Position numbers and translations under genes: made by a program. Positions 46,155 to 57,693 of a stretch of 64,000 bases of DNA are shown here, piece after piece. The notes below the pieces were generated by a model, which ran no database searches, was not told the DNA's origin, and worked only from the letters and a program-made list of their open reading frames with translations. Position 1 is the stretch's first letter. Every line of letters begins with the position of its first letter. The stretch comes from Karstenula rhodostoma CBS 690.94 (Eukaryota > Ascomycota > Dothideomycetes > Pleosporales > Didymosphaeriaceae), in NCBI GenBank assembly GCA_010093485.1, contig MU001506.1, positions 682,001 to 746,000 of the forward strand. The letters are read 5' to 3'.

Positions 46155-46536
46155 CTTGAACGATAGCAGTGCTTGCAAGGCGAACTTCAAGCTGTGTTGA
46201 AGTAATGCATTTGATAGAAGGACAGCTTCCTGCCTCTTGTAGAAAGATTTCCAGTGCAAGGGCATAAAAACATACAAGCAGAGCCCGGTCATTCAATGAG
46301 ACTACCAGAAAAGGAGAGGTTTTTTATGCTGTACCCCATCCTACAATATGCACAGGTAGTGCTAAGGCAATCTCGAGTTTGTTTCCATCGTCACAGTAGG
46401 CTCTGGTTGGTTTAGCTTGTTTCAAGATCTTGAGTCCACCGGTTATATGCAATCTGCGCGACCAACCCATATCGGAGACTTTTGGATCCACGAATAACAC
46501 AAACACTTGATTGGGCGCTTGTTCCTTTTGCGGTTG
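46155..46536. other. Short region between GH20 and GH62 genes
   Basis: Promoter of GH62 and 3' flank of GH20, both on the minus strand. An ATAAAAAACC stretch on the minus strand (about 46318-46327) may act as a TATA region. No gene. Confidence 0.45.
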
Positions 46537-48818
46537 TCACGCTACACTCTTGAGCTTCAGAGCGAACATTTCGCCGCGCCACCCCGCATGCTCGCCTCCA
46601 ACTTTGTGCACTGGTGCTTCAATTGCCATGGGGCCCCACTCGAACCTTTCCCCGTTGATGCCCATCTTGGTTAGAAATTCCTCTTCCGTACCATTGTTGA
46701 TTTTGGCGAATGTCTGATTTCCCCGTCCGATAATATGCAGGTCAAGTCGCTGGTTCAGCGCCAAGGATGAATTAAGCCGATAGTGGTTGCCTCCCTGAAA
46801 GAGCGTGATGTTGGGCGTTAGCATTAGGGCGGAATCAAGGCCTGATATCAGCGTTGCATCCGTGGCATTGTCGAGGGAAGAGAGAAGTAGGGACAGAGTG
46901 AGCGTGTAATCCCTCCCCTTCGACTGCAACGGCGTCGTAAGGGTGCACGCATCGACAAGAAGAGAACCTTTATCTGTACTCGAACAGTCGCTACTGCCAT
47001 CATATCCGTTCCCCGAACGGTCGGATACAGTTGATCCTGTAGCGTACCTCGCATCGAATGAGTATTCCAGTATCGTAGACGTGATGGAAGGGATCGCGCG
47101 TTCGAGATTCTGCCCCGGAATGTACGTCTTTAGTACTTCAAGGATAGGTTCAAACTCGGCCGCGGTCAGGTTACCACCCCATTGCTTGTCGGCCAAGGCA
47201 GGGATTCCTCTTCTCCACGCGTAGAAAGTCTCTGAGTACACTGTGGCATTCGGGCCATAATCGTTCCAAAGCGGCGATAATCCCCCGAGGACGAGGGGCT
47301 CGTCACGAGATGGGTTGTTTGAGCTGTTGCGGGCATCGAAAACATATCTGGATACAAGTCAATTGATGCAATCTGTTGGGCTTCGGTGTGCCCACTCACG
47401 GATACCAAAGACCTCCTCCGGTGTTCGGGTTGCCAATAAACGTTGCCGAGACGTTTAGCTGAGGTGGATAGCTGCCAGACCATTTGTTTACCACGTAGTA
47501 CGTATCATCAGAGTTGAGGACTGTATAATTGTTCAATATGTAGTCATGGAGAGGGTTGTCCTCAAAGAACTCCCAGTGTTGTACCGAGACGTTTTTATAT
47601 ATGTTGGTGTATCCGGGATCAGTGTAGTTTGGTGGGAAAGTGCCCCAAATTCTGATGGACTTGTTCGCTTCGTTATAAACGTGGTCTGCCATGCTGTTGA
47701 CAAAGATGTTGTAGTCATTGACCTCCGCCGTGTATTCGTCTGCGCCTATGTGAATGGTTCTCGTATAAAACCACGGTAGAAAAGTGCTCCATACTGTCTT
47801 CATGGTCGGAATGCTTTGGGGGTGGGAAATGTTCAATAAGCTAAGGTCGTCTTCCAAACCGAGTTCCGGCTTCCACTGCACGAATGACAGAGCATGACCA
47901 GGGGCTTCGATCTCTGGAAGAATGGTGACTCCACGGGCTGCGCATGCTGACTGGATATCGTCAAACTGTTCTCTGGTGTAGGATTCGTTCTTATAGTTGT
48001 TCAATCCGGCAACCGCATCGTCATCCGACCACAGTCGAAAGCGAGCGTAGAGGTCCAGCGATCTTTCTCGGCTGTAGATCTTGACGTTGTTATACAAATT
48101 GTCGCTTAAATGAACCTGGAAGGTATTCTGTTTGAAGAACGACATGTATGCGCACATTTCAATGAGAAATTTTGGAGGATAGTAGTGACGACCGGCATCA
48201 AGCATCATGCCTCGCGTTCCCCATCCTGGAGTGTCGCTCAAAGAACCGTATGGAATCGAGCCGTTGCCTAGAATGGCCTATATACTTAGCGGTTCGCACT
48301 GGGTGTGAATACCGAATAGACTCACCTGTTGGAGAACAGTCCGCGTCCCCCACCAAGCACCAAGAGAACTGGCTCCGGCGATTCTTATGCCATTGTTCGA
48401 GACGAACAGTGAGTAGCCTTCAGCAGATTCCCGTCCCGCAACATCGAGATAATCACGTGGCTCTCCAAGAGTAAGAAATATGGATCCACTAGAAGCGTTT
48501 GTCCCGGTCTGACAGCTGACATTGACACGCAGGCCTCTAAGATCTTTTGCAAAAGTTTCGGCGAATTGTCGCAATGAAGGCGGTATCAATGTCTCCCCTT
48601 TTGTGTTAGTGGACTCGGCGTACTGGCTGTCCACAACGATCCGGTTGATACCGCTCAAGCTTAGCTTGCCATCACTATTTACGAAAGGAGTTGTAGGAAT
48701 CCCGCGGGCTTCAACTGTACACGCTAATTAGTATATTGGAGTTGGCAAGGTCGGCTAAAATCGTACCTGATACCGAAGCGAGCAGCAATGAACTGCCAAA
48801 ACGAAGAAGGCCGTGCAT
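46537..48818 (-). CDS. GH20 beta-N-acetylhexosaminidase with extra C-terminal domain
   Basis: Minus-strand exons 48767-48818, 48326-48714, 47400-48277, 46537-47347; 709 residues. A signal peptide (MHGLLRFGSSLLLASVS) and a GH20b N-terminal domain (YSLFVSNNGIRIAGASSLGAWWGTRTVLQ) are followed by the catalytic barrel: GRHYYPPKFL, VTILPEIEAPGHAL and the catalytic pair Asp327-Glu328 in IHIGADEY; VLGGLSPLWNDYG closes the barrel. From about residue 530 a beta-rich segment (LEYSFDARYATGSTVSDRSGNGYDG...) looks like a concanavalin/LamG-type module. The enzyme removes terminal GlcNAc or GalNAc from chitin fragments or glycans, outside the cell. It is longer than the usual ~600-residue fungal hexosaminidase because of the C-terminal module. 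Confidence 0.92.
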
Positions 48819-49437
48819 TTCGAGAGGCGTCGGAAGGCTATCAAATGCTAGGACCCCACGTACTCTTTTGTAGGCAGCGATATGAATGCCGGCCGCATCT
48901 CCAAGCTGAACTATCTCCAGATCGTCGTGCATACAATGTAACCTTCAGGGTTCCCGCAGCGAAGTGGGGCAACACTCTTCATGGTAGCAACCGACTCTTA
49001 TCATCGCGACCTTCTTTATGGAAGTATCGTCACTGTTGTGAACGGGGGAATAACATTGTCGTTTACTCCTTGGTCACGAAGAGTGATTGTTGTTTGTCAA
49101 ACCCTCGGATACCGAAGGAAATCGCTAATCCGTGCGCAGTTGGCGTCCAACAATCATCGAATCGACTTGCAGAGCATCCTCCCTTCTGCCAGTCGGGGCA
49201 ACATATAGCAGGCCCACTTTCTTGCCAGTGCCCTTATCAACCGGCGCGCATCCTTCTCGAAAGATGCTGGGCTCGTCATATCGGCCCCACAGCAGAGTTG
49301 CACTAAGCCTATATTATCTTAGCCTATATCAGCTTAGCATAAGTACCCCCTCACCTTACGTCCCATCCGAGATCGTCTGCATCATTAGCTTGCTCATCCT
49401 CTGGGGTATATAGTACGTTGCAAATTACCTTCCCACG
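48819..49437. other. Divergent promoter region of GH20 and F-box-like genes
   Basis: A 619-bp region. A direct repeat of TATATTATCTTAGC / TATATCAGCTTAGC occurs at about 49309-49337. No gene. Confidence 0.5.
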
Positions 49438-50849
49438 ATGGAATCGCTTCCGAACGAGCTGTTAGATCATATCATTACTCATGTCGCGCACTCCAACGAT
49501 GGCAGGAACATTCAGGATGCGAGTAGTCTGGCCAATTGCTGCCTTGTGTCCAAATCGTTCTACGAATGCACAAAGCCCGTTCTCTACAGCACAATCCATC
49601 TTGACCTGATGACAGATGAGCCATCAAGTCTTTTGAAAACTTTCAAGTCGGACGTACAGCTTGCCCGAAATGTCAAGGGTCTCTTCATCCAGTGCGGAAC
49701 TCCCTGCTCTACTCCGATACAGCACATAAGCCAACTGCGAGATTTTCTGGCTGAAGCACTCCCTTTTTTCGTAAATCTTACGACTTTTCGAAGCGATCAT
49801 CGCATCGCGACCATCAAACTTGTAGAAACAAGTCTGGTAAGTTTGTGTCTACTTGTATTGTCATAGATGCTAAGGAGATGTCAGTATCACAATACCGGAG
49901 GGTACTCCATGGGTGTCCCAATCAATCTGGGCAACATTCGGACCCTCGAGCTATTTGCTGCTGACTACATCTACAAGTACGATACTTCCCGACACAAAGT
50001 CGCAGTGTCTTAGATATAGCAGCTAATTTGACTAGGTATAATTATATCCTCCGCTTGCCGCAGCTCCGACGAGTTTTACTCCATTCGATGAAAATCATAG
50101 ACCTCGACGGTGATGATAGGGCTTATCCCGATGACTGGGGCTGGGTGTCGCATTCTATCAAAGAGCTTGAGATACATCAAGGTTTCAGAGCCTGGAACTC
50201 CTCGCCATATAGACTCTGGTCCAATTCTTTACAGGCACTGGCGAGGTCCATGCCTGCCTTGTCGTATTTACGACTCTTTCATTACGAGTGCACCTTCTAC
50301 CCGAGGCAGTCCCATCATCTGCTGGGTTTCTTTAGGCCCCAATTGCGCAACTCTCTGCACAGACTAGCGGTTGAGGACGGTCGAATCGATGCGCGGCATC
50401 CTGAATTTGGCTACAACTACCTTGAAGAAGATGTCTCTATCCTGGAGGATATCACAGCTTCAGGCCTAGAGTATCTGTCAATCGACTTGCATACTTTGTT
50501 TACCAGGGGCTTCCACATGGGTCTTGTCGAAGCAATCCATGCTGCAGGTCTACCGCCTTCGCTTCGGTATCTCCATCTCAGACACACTGAAGTCAACGAT
50601 ATGTCCAGTGTAGGAGACACTAGTGCGCTTCTTGACTGGGATCCCGAAATCGTAGTGCAGGAGCTTGCACGTAAATGCCCGTCATTGTCGAACATCAAAC
50701 TCGAACTTCGATTACTCCGGAACCCTAATTACGATATGCTAGAGAGATACAAAACCGCATTTGCTTCTCAAAAGATACGCTGCAACACATTGGTACACAA
50801 ATGTCCGGCCCAACGACGCACCTCCATCATATGTTCCAGGGCGACATAG
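49438..50849 (+). CDS. F-box-like protein with leucine-rich C-terminal region
   Basis: Exons 49438-49836, 49867-49976, 50036-50849; 440 residues. The N-terminus MESLPNELLDHIITHV ... SLANCCLVSKSFYECTKPVLY has the Leu-Pro-x-Glu-Leu...Leu...CCLVSKSF pattern of fungal F-box domains. The remainder has leucine-rich segments (LPQLRRVLLHSMKI, MPALSYLRLFHYE, LRYLHLRHTEV, CPSLSNIKLELRLL) consistent with irregular LRRs. The first intron is only 30 nt (49837-49866), below the usual minimum, so that junction is less certain; the second (59 nt) is good. Expected role: substrate adaptor of an SCF ubiquitin ligase. The C-terminus converges on the DUF4360 gene, 70 bp away. Confidence 0.68.
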
Positions 50850-50919
50850 AGCTTGAGAGCAGACTGAATAGAGAATGTAACAAGTTCCCCCAATCTCCGT
50901 CGGACGCAGAAAGCTCTTG

Positions 50920-51642
50920 TCAACACTTTCTCCACGAAAGGTTCAGCACTTGGCCAAACTTAGCATCAGCCGAGCTCCCTTGTATGAGACCTGAAAGCGA
51001 AGTACTTGTCGCCGAGAGAGTGGCTGAAAGACTCAGCTGAAACATGGCGGATGCTTTTGAGCACACAGACTGCTCGTTGTCGGATACCTCACCGTCCTTG
51101 TGTAGAAGAAAGTCGGTTTGAAAAGGCCCGCTCACGACCTTTTTCACGTTTCCCTATGCGTGTCAACACTAAGATCGCCGACATGGCTCACATTGACCTA
51201 CCTTGCCCTTCATATCAACTCCTTTGCTATTGATCCACTTCCATCTGCTTACGATGCTCACATCGACCCCTTTGGGAATATTGACATAAGAACGGAAGTC
51301 CACCGTGCTGACATCGAACGCCCAGCCTGGTGAGGCTAGCGTAACGTTTACACGGCAAAACGCGCGTTTCTTCAAATCTCCAGCGGTAGGTCCGACGGCC
51401 GCTTGGAAGTCGTCGAAGATCAATGTCAAAGCGGTGTTGTCCTTGGTAAAAGCGGCAGCGATCGAGCCAGCTCTGCATCCGTTCCCTTCACTGTCGACAT
51501 CCGGGTCATCGACCTTCACCGCTTTAACTGTTGCCGCGCCATTCGGAGGCAAAGTGGCTCTCGCAACTGGATGAGGTGCAGCTGCTACCAAGCTGGTACA
51601 AGCTAGCAATGCGATAATGAAAAGAAGCATTGCCGGTGCCAT
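50920..51642 (-). CDS. DUF4360 small secreted protein
   Basis: Minus-strand exons 51202-51642 and 50920-51138; 219 residues. A signal peptide (MAPAMLLFIIALLACTSLVAAA) is followed by the DUF4360 pattern: GNGCRAGSIAAAFTKDNTALTLIFDDFQAAVGP, CRVNVTLASPGWAFDVSTVDFRSYVNIPKGVD, then after the join KVVSGPFQTDF and the conserved end FGQVLNLSWRKC. The 63-nt intron has GTAGGT and an unusual AAG acceptor; without it the protein would end at 157 residues and lose the conserved C-terminus. Function of the family is unknown; it is abundant among ascomycete secreted proteins. Confidence 0.82.
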
Positions 51643-52884
51643 GGGATTGTAAGAAGATGAGGATTTGAAGGTATTTCGGGTATATGTGTGGTCTTATACC
51701 GCAATAAATACGATTCTGGCCCCTTCGGTACCACCATACGGGGGACGTTTTGCTCTTCAATTGTACACTATTTTCAGAGTACAATGGCTCCACAAGTCTC
51801 ACGTACCACGACAGGTATGTGACTTCGTGTTCTTCCATATTGCTATTCACCGGGAACAAAGCTACCTGCAGTAACCCGTTCTCGCTTCGAGCGGAACCCC
51901 GAGGGCAATATTGAAAGTCATCGAGGACGCAGTGGGCTGGACCGGGTATAAGAGATCTTTTGGCTGTACAGAGCCATGTAGGATTTAGCCTGACAGTATC
52001 CTTCACGCAAACGCTTAGCCAGCGTTTGCTCATTGGGCTGGCACAATCCTGCTCCTGCAAGGTCTTGTACAACTCCAACTTCAAGCATTTTTTCATACAG
52101 AGCAGAATTGCGTTGCCTTCACACTTGGCCGTATTCGACGCAAGTCAATACCTCGAGCCTGTTCGCCACGCGAGGATTCGTTCTTTTGTATCTTCACACG
52201 TGGAAAGAAATACCATTGCTTATTCTCACCGTCGCGCAACCGGTCGACATTGAGCTGGTAGACACAACGGGCGGAATCGGAAGGCGCCCGCAAAGAGACA
52301 CACGCTGCACACATATCCTCACTCAACATCGAAAAGATAAAACCTTATGTAAACCACTCCACTTGATCCAGAACCCAGAAGCCAAACGTCTATATTCATA
52401 GTGCGCGGTACCTGAGTCACGGAAGCAGTAGGTTCCATCCCACACGCTAGCGCTGTTCCACCACACTCACATCTCAACACTAGATCGCCGCAGCCACGCC
52501 ACGATCCAGCTTCCGCAGCCCCACACGTTTTCCGGGATTTGTTTCGAAGAAACCAGAAGCCTTGCAGGAGCGGATCGAAGGAGGAGCCAGATCTTCGGGC
52601 TCAAAGGGGCTCGTCAAGCATCCTCCACTTGACAGCTTTGCGCGCGTCTTGTGGTTCCACTCACCCACCTCCACTCAACAGCCTCTCGTCAAATCGCGTC
52701 GCTTGCAAGACTCACGGCTGCCTATGACATATGCGAACGATCCGGAGAGGGCGTGCACACGAGATGAAGGGAATGAATACCAATATGCATTCAGTATTTA
52801 CAAGATACATAACGTCGAGCTTTAAGATACGCAGCCACCGCCGGCAACCCAACAATCGTTTTTTGGTTTGCATCCTCACTTCAT
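51643..52884. other. 1.2-kb interval, no supported gene
   Basis: Upstream region of the DUF4360 gene and 3' flank of the cupredoxin gene (both minus). Short frames only; no domain seen. Confidence 0.55.
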
Positions 52885-53615
52885 TCAGTTGTTCTTGTTG
52901 GCTGCTGCTGCTGCCGCCTTCTTGCCACCCTTACCCTTCCCCTTCCCCTTCCCGTTGCCGCCGGCGGTCTGCGCCGCCGCAGCAGCAGCACCGACGACGC
53001 CGTTGGACGGATTGGTTCCAGCAGCATTGTTCAGGATTTGTCCACCAGAGACGCCGCCCTTGGGGCTCTTGTTCTGGTTTGCCTGAGCAGCGAGCTGGCG
53101 GTACTGCGCCACGCCCATGCCCGCGGCGGGGGGGTTGACGACCATGACCATGCCTTGCTGGCAGTGCTGGGCCTGGGAGCAGTAGATGTAGATGGGGTTG
53201 TTGTCTGCGACCGGGACTATGAACATGGGGGTGTTGCCGGCTTGGCGCTTGTTGTTCTTGCCTCTGCCTCTGCCCCTGCCGTTGCCACCGTTGCCATTGG
53301 CGCTGGCGCCAGCGGGTGCGGCAACGGGCTGGAAGTCGCTGAAGACGGCGTTCCTTTCGGGGGTGCAAGGAGAGTTGGCGCTCGATGATGCAACCGAGTG
53401 GTTCTGGAGAAGGTATCAGTGGCAGTCCTTGAGGTATGCCTTGGGTTACTTGCCTGGCTGACGAAGTTAAACGCAATCATGTCGCCGGGCTGGGCGGCCA
53501 CAGTGTCGGGAGTGAAGACGAATTGGTTGTTCGTGCCGACGGTGACCTGCATCGTAGCAGCCGAGACAGCCGAGCTGTGGGCGAGAGCGGCGAGGAGAAT
53601 GCTGGAGTACATCAT
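52885..53615 (-). CDS. Extracellular cupredoxin-domain (serine-rich-protein-like) protein
   Basis: Minus-strand exons 53454-53615 and 52885-53403; 226 residues. A signal peptide (MMYSSILLAALAHSSAVSA) is followed by the cupredoxin start TMQVTVGTNNQFVFTPDTVAAQPGDMIAFNFVSQ, then across the intron NHSVASSSANSPCTPE, IYIYCSQAQHCQQGMVMVVNPP. Likely copper ligands are His56 (NHSV), Cys in YIYCSQ, His in QAQHC, and Met in QGMVMVV. A Gly/Asn/Lys/Arg-rich insertion (GNGGNGRGRGRGKNNKRQ) interrupts the domain, and the tail is Ala/Gly/Lys-rich (KGKGKGKGGKKAAAAA), not a GPI signal. The only intron is of GC-AG type (separate entry). Role unknown; related proteins are cell-wall or secreted copper proteins. 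Confidence 0.82.
53404..53453 (-). other. GC-AG intron, 50 nt, directly before the copper-ligand His
   Basis: Exon ends CAG, intron begins GCAAGT and ends CTCCAG; CTGAT serves as branch-like site. It is 50 nt, so it must be removed to keep the cupredoxin frame (VSQ-NHSV). No GT donor nearby gives the right phase. Retention shifts the frame and replaces the copper site. Confidence 0.8.
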
Positions 53616-54622
53616 GATGAAGGTATTGGGTCGACGCTGAGATTGTTGAAGAATAATTAGAAAGAATCAATTGTGTGTTGGTCAACAACGGAATTAATGA
53701 TTGATATTGATTATTGGGTTGATACGGCGAATGACCTGCAAGCTGATGATCCCGAAGAGATGTCAAACAGCCTAGATATATACTAAGCTTGCAGGCCGCA
53801 GTATCGCATCGCGAATCATGCATATCAGGCGAAGGGGAAGCTGGTGCTGATCACAAACGTCTCTCATACCTGTTAGACTAACTTTGTGGCGCTTGAAGCG
53901 GGTTTGTCCACCTCACCTGTCAAATGTTTCACGTCTAGTCGGGCGCCGAGAAGCCTTGCTCACCTCAGCTTCGAAACGAACGCCTTAGCGACGAAACCCA
54001 GCGCCTTAGCCACAAAACATATACCTTGCGTTCAAAACAATATTGTGTTTACCGACAAGGAAAGGGTGGCTTCCGAGCGAATGTGAAGCTGGCCAAGTCT
54101 GAGGTGTGTTGCGATATTGGGACTTTGGGATTTTCGAGCGTAGCAGATGCAACCCATGTCGGTCAGGTGTTTAGTCTTGCTATATAACGATCCCGATCTG
54201 TGAGATTCCGTCGCTTAGTATAGCACATGATGTACGAGCGTAGTAGGTTCGCATTCGCATGTGCTTCGAAAACACCAATGCTATCCAGTTTGCTGCACGT
54301 CTTGACTACGGGATTGACGCTGTGGCGTAGCTAGGTCGCACGATTGCATGTAGTGACTATTTGGAGGTGAGTCGCTATAGCCGCACCATCTTGCCTTGTC
54401 GGTGATAGTTGTCGCAGCAACAGTTAACACCAGAGGGTTCTCATAAAGATTTGGACGACTATGTTTGCACATGACTGGATACCAACCATTGCGATTTCAG
54501 ATACCCATTTAGTGGTTTAAAGGACACGTGGTCCTTGCTTTCGCAGATTGTTATGCACGACAAGTTCGGAGCAGAAAAGCTTATTATGAACGCATCTTAC
54601 AAAGACTGTTCTTAGGTAAGAT
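53616..54622. other. 1-kb interval, no supported gene
   Basis: Cupredoxin promoter and 3' flank of the ACS transporter (both minus). TATATA at about 53775-53782 could serve the cupredoxin gene. No coding signal. Confidence 0.5.
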
Positions 54623-56187
54623 CTATATCGACTTGGCCTCGCGGATGTTGCCGCTAATCGATTTGCTTCCAACTTCACCAGTCTCTTCCCCACTATCATC
54701 GAAGCTTCCTTGCTCAACGGTTGACTCGTCGAGTCGCTTCTTCCGCTGTTCCCTGGTATGTAGCACTTGTATACCCACGATCGCGATCAAAGCCGCAATC
54801 ACCAACCCCCAAGTCGCGGGGAAGCCGTATCTGAAGGTCGGAGCCATAGTTTGCGGGAAGATCAGGATCGGCAGCCACGCAGCCACCGCATACTGAAAGC
54901 CGTTCATACTGCTGATGACGATTGCCCTTTCTTCGTTGTTGTCGGCACAGACCTCGTTCGCCCAGGAGTAGAAGATTGCCGTCATGAGTTGCACCCCGGT
55001 AGTCATGAAAGCGAACATCTTCACTCCCTGGCCAGCCGGCCAGAAGGCGAGGATACCGTTCGGAATGAGTCCGTAGATTAGCGGACAGAGGACCAGCGCA
55101 AATCGGCTGCCTGTGTAGTCGGAAAGGAAGCCCCAAAGCACGACACAGAACCCCGAGATCAGTTTGGAGCCCGTCGGAATCAGGTTGCGGTCTTCCACCG
55201 AGAACTTCTCGCTCTTTAGCCAGATGCCAAAGTAGTCGCCCGCACCACACGCAGAGCCGTACAGGACGTAGCCCAAGACGAATGCGTACCAACGCCAGCG
55301 AGTAAGAATTCCTTTGAAGGTTGCAACCGTCAGTGGCGCTGGTGCCGCCTTGCCGGCTTCGCGGACACGTTCGATTGCCAGCTCCTTCTCTTCCTCGCTG
55401 AGAAACCAGGCTTTGGTCGTATACGGGGTGTCGGGCAGGATCCAAAACGTTGCGAAGCCAACCGGTACCGTCATACACTGGGTGTGTCAGCGATTGGGCT
55501 TCGGGGAAAGAGGTGATGACTTACGCCGCAAACTATGTACAACCATCGCCACCCGGCAAGCCCGTGGTGTCCGTCCAGACTCTTGTACACTGCTGCTTGT
55601 AAAAAACCGCCGAATGAACTCCCAACTGGCGCCGTCATGTGGAAGATGGCGATTCGTTTCGCTAACTCGGTCTTCGTATACCAACTCCCAAGGACGAACA
55701 GGAGGGCTGGGAAGAAACTGCTCTCGAAGAAACCCACCAAGAAGCGGAATGCATAGAGCATGTTTGAACTTCTAACGCCTGCCTGTGCGAAAGTGAAGGT
55801 GCCCCAGCAGATTTCCATTGCCGCTAACCAATACGAAGGGCGTATGTATTGGATGATGATGTTGGATGGGATTTGCATAATGGCGTAGGCAACGGTATAA
55901 CAAGTCACGGCGTATGTGTACTCGTTCCCCTTCATCTGTAGGTCCTCCTGCATCCCCGATATGTAGGCATTTGAAAGATTTCCCTGGTCGAGGTATTTGA
56001 GAAAGAAGCCCAAGCATCCTATTGTCAGGATGGAGAAGTCCAGTTTGCGGAGAAGCTTGCGCTCTTCGTGAGACTTGAGGTGGGTGTCTGAGTCCCAGAT
56101 AAAAGAGCGAAACTGACAACATGTAAATTAGCAGCTTCGAAATGGTGTCAATGCTGAGCTCACGTTTTTGATAAAACTTGGCGCCAT
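54623..56187 (-). CDS. MFS anion:cation symporter, pantothenate/vitamin transporter-like
   Basis: Minus-strand exons 56164-56187 (24 nt), 55525-56112, 54623-55477; 488 residues. The short first exon (MAPSFIKN) joins FRSFIWDSDTHLKSHEERKLLRKLDFSILTIGCLGFFLKYLDQGNLSNAYISGM, the start of ACS/Dal5-family transporters. Typical motifs follow: YWLAAMEICWGTFTFAQAG, FRFLVGFFESSFFPA, WYTKTELAKRIAIFH and GWRWLYIVCG. About 12 helices. The C-terminal half (SWANEVCADNNEERAIVISSMNGFQYAVAAWLP) reads like the Fen2/Liz1/Seo1 pantothenate and vitamin subgroup rather than Dal5. Expected role: proton-coupled uptake of an organic anion such as pantothenate. Introns are 51 and 47 nt. Confidence 0.9.
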
Positions 56188-57693
56188 GATCGCGTTCAGT
56201 GGTAGCTTCCGATCGGCAGATGAAGGGCGAAGAGTTGAGGTTTACGAGACATGCGATTTATAAAGGCCGTCTTGTTTGACTGTCGTGCTAGGCACTAGCC
56301 TGGTGCAATGCAGGTGCTGGACGGAGATACAGCCATAGTAGGTGAGCGTTATCGAAGCTCTCCTTGGATGCGGGGAGCGCAAGCACCTCATGACCGGGAT
56401 GTGTTCGCACATCGCTACTAATCGCCACAATCGCCGACACCCAGCATGCATCTCCGGTTCAGACAGGTCGAACATCTTTGAAATCGTTGGCAAGAAATGA
56501 CTCGCATTCGAGAGATGTACTGTGTACAGTCTCGTTGGCGTCCATGGCGGTCAGGATACCTAGGCGACGTGGTACAGATCTATACACTGCTGATCCGTTT
56601 AAATACATTATCAAATATCAAGCGTCGATGCAACAAGATAAACGACGTACCAGCGGAGGAAGATCTGGACGGATTTGTAACGAGGATATCGTCGGGGGAT
56701 CCGTTGGGCAAGTGCACCCCAGCCCTGTATAGCCAGCCCCACCACAGCATCTCCCATCCCTCCCAACCCAACCTCCGAATTCCAACCAGCATCCTAACTG
56801 CACAACCATGTATCCCTTTCGCCGTCCCAATCCCCACTAACTACTCCTCCTCCTTACTCCAACTCGCCAGCATCCCTATCGCCCCCACCATCAACTCCAC
56901 AACACGCTCAACACGCCGCGTTGATATCTCCATACCGGAACGGTACGCACTACCACTTAACCAGCGCCTAACAATTCGCCCCAACAACTTACCCCTAATA
57001 CTAACACAACATCCACCTACTAGATAACTACCAACCTAGCATCTAACCCCATCCCCCTCGCGAGCGCGTCTCCCTACTCCAATATTGCAGTACCGGACCA
57101 CACCATCCGCAAACGTTCCGATATCCGAATCCGGCGCTGCATCGGTCGGTGCTTGAAACGCTCGTCGCTACGCCTTTAAAAGCAAGTGCGAAGGCCTATA
57201 GGATGGTAAGGATATGCCAATGCTGAGGACCTTGCGAAGGAAGCTAGGGTGGGGAGACATCAGTCGAGATACCAACTATGTGTATGCAGCTGCAAGTGCA
57301 GTTTAACATTACACCTACCAACAGTATCAGATCAGTACCCACACTCCACTCCACTCCACTCCACCTCAACTATATCCCATCCCTTGCACGCTTACCCTCC
57401 ATCACATAGTCAAGCAACAGCACAAACATCAGTGTATGCATGTATAATGTATGTAATATAATACCATATAACCCTACCCTATATGCAGCATTTGAACAAA
57501 TCGCACCACCCATGCATCCATCCATCCCACTCGGCGAGCCATCCCGCTCAAACCCTCCCCAAACGAGGCCCAGCCATGCAAAATGCACACACCCATCTAC
57601 CTCTAATGCAACGCTAAATACCAAAAGACACGGCACCAAGAAAGAAAAAAGAGGAAGAGGGGGAAGAGAAGAGGAAGACGTGAAGACAGACGC
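56188..57693. other. 1.5-kb pyrimidine-rich interval, no supported gene
   Basis: Upstream of the ACS transporter and beyond the IZH3 stop (both minus). The plus strand is C/T/A-rich at 56730-57620, with ACTCC repeats near 57345-57362. Frames present are low-complexity Pro/Ser-rich and probably chance. Confidence 0.55.

Noticed and set aside
37018..47297. Identical 17-bp CCCCCGAGGACGAGGGG at 37019 and 47282
   Set aside because: One copy is intergenic and the other is in the GH20 coding exon; no extension of similarity on either side, so I treat it as coincidence.
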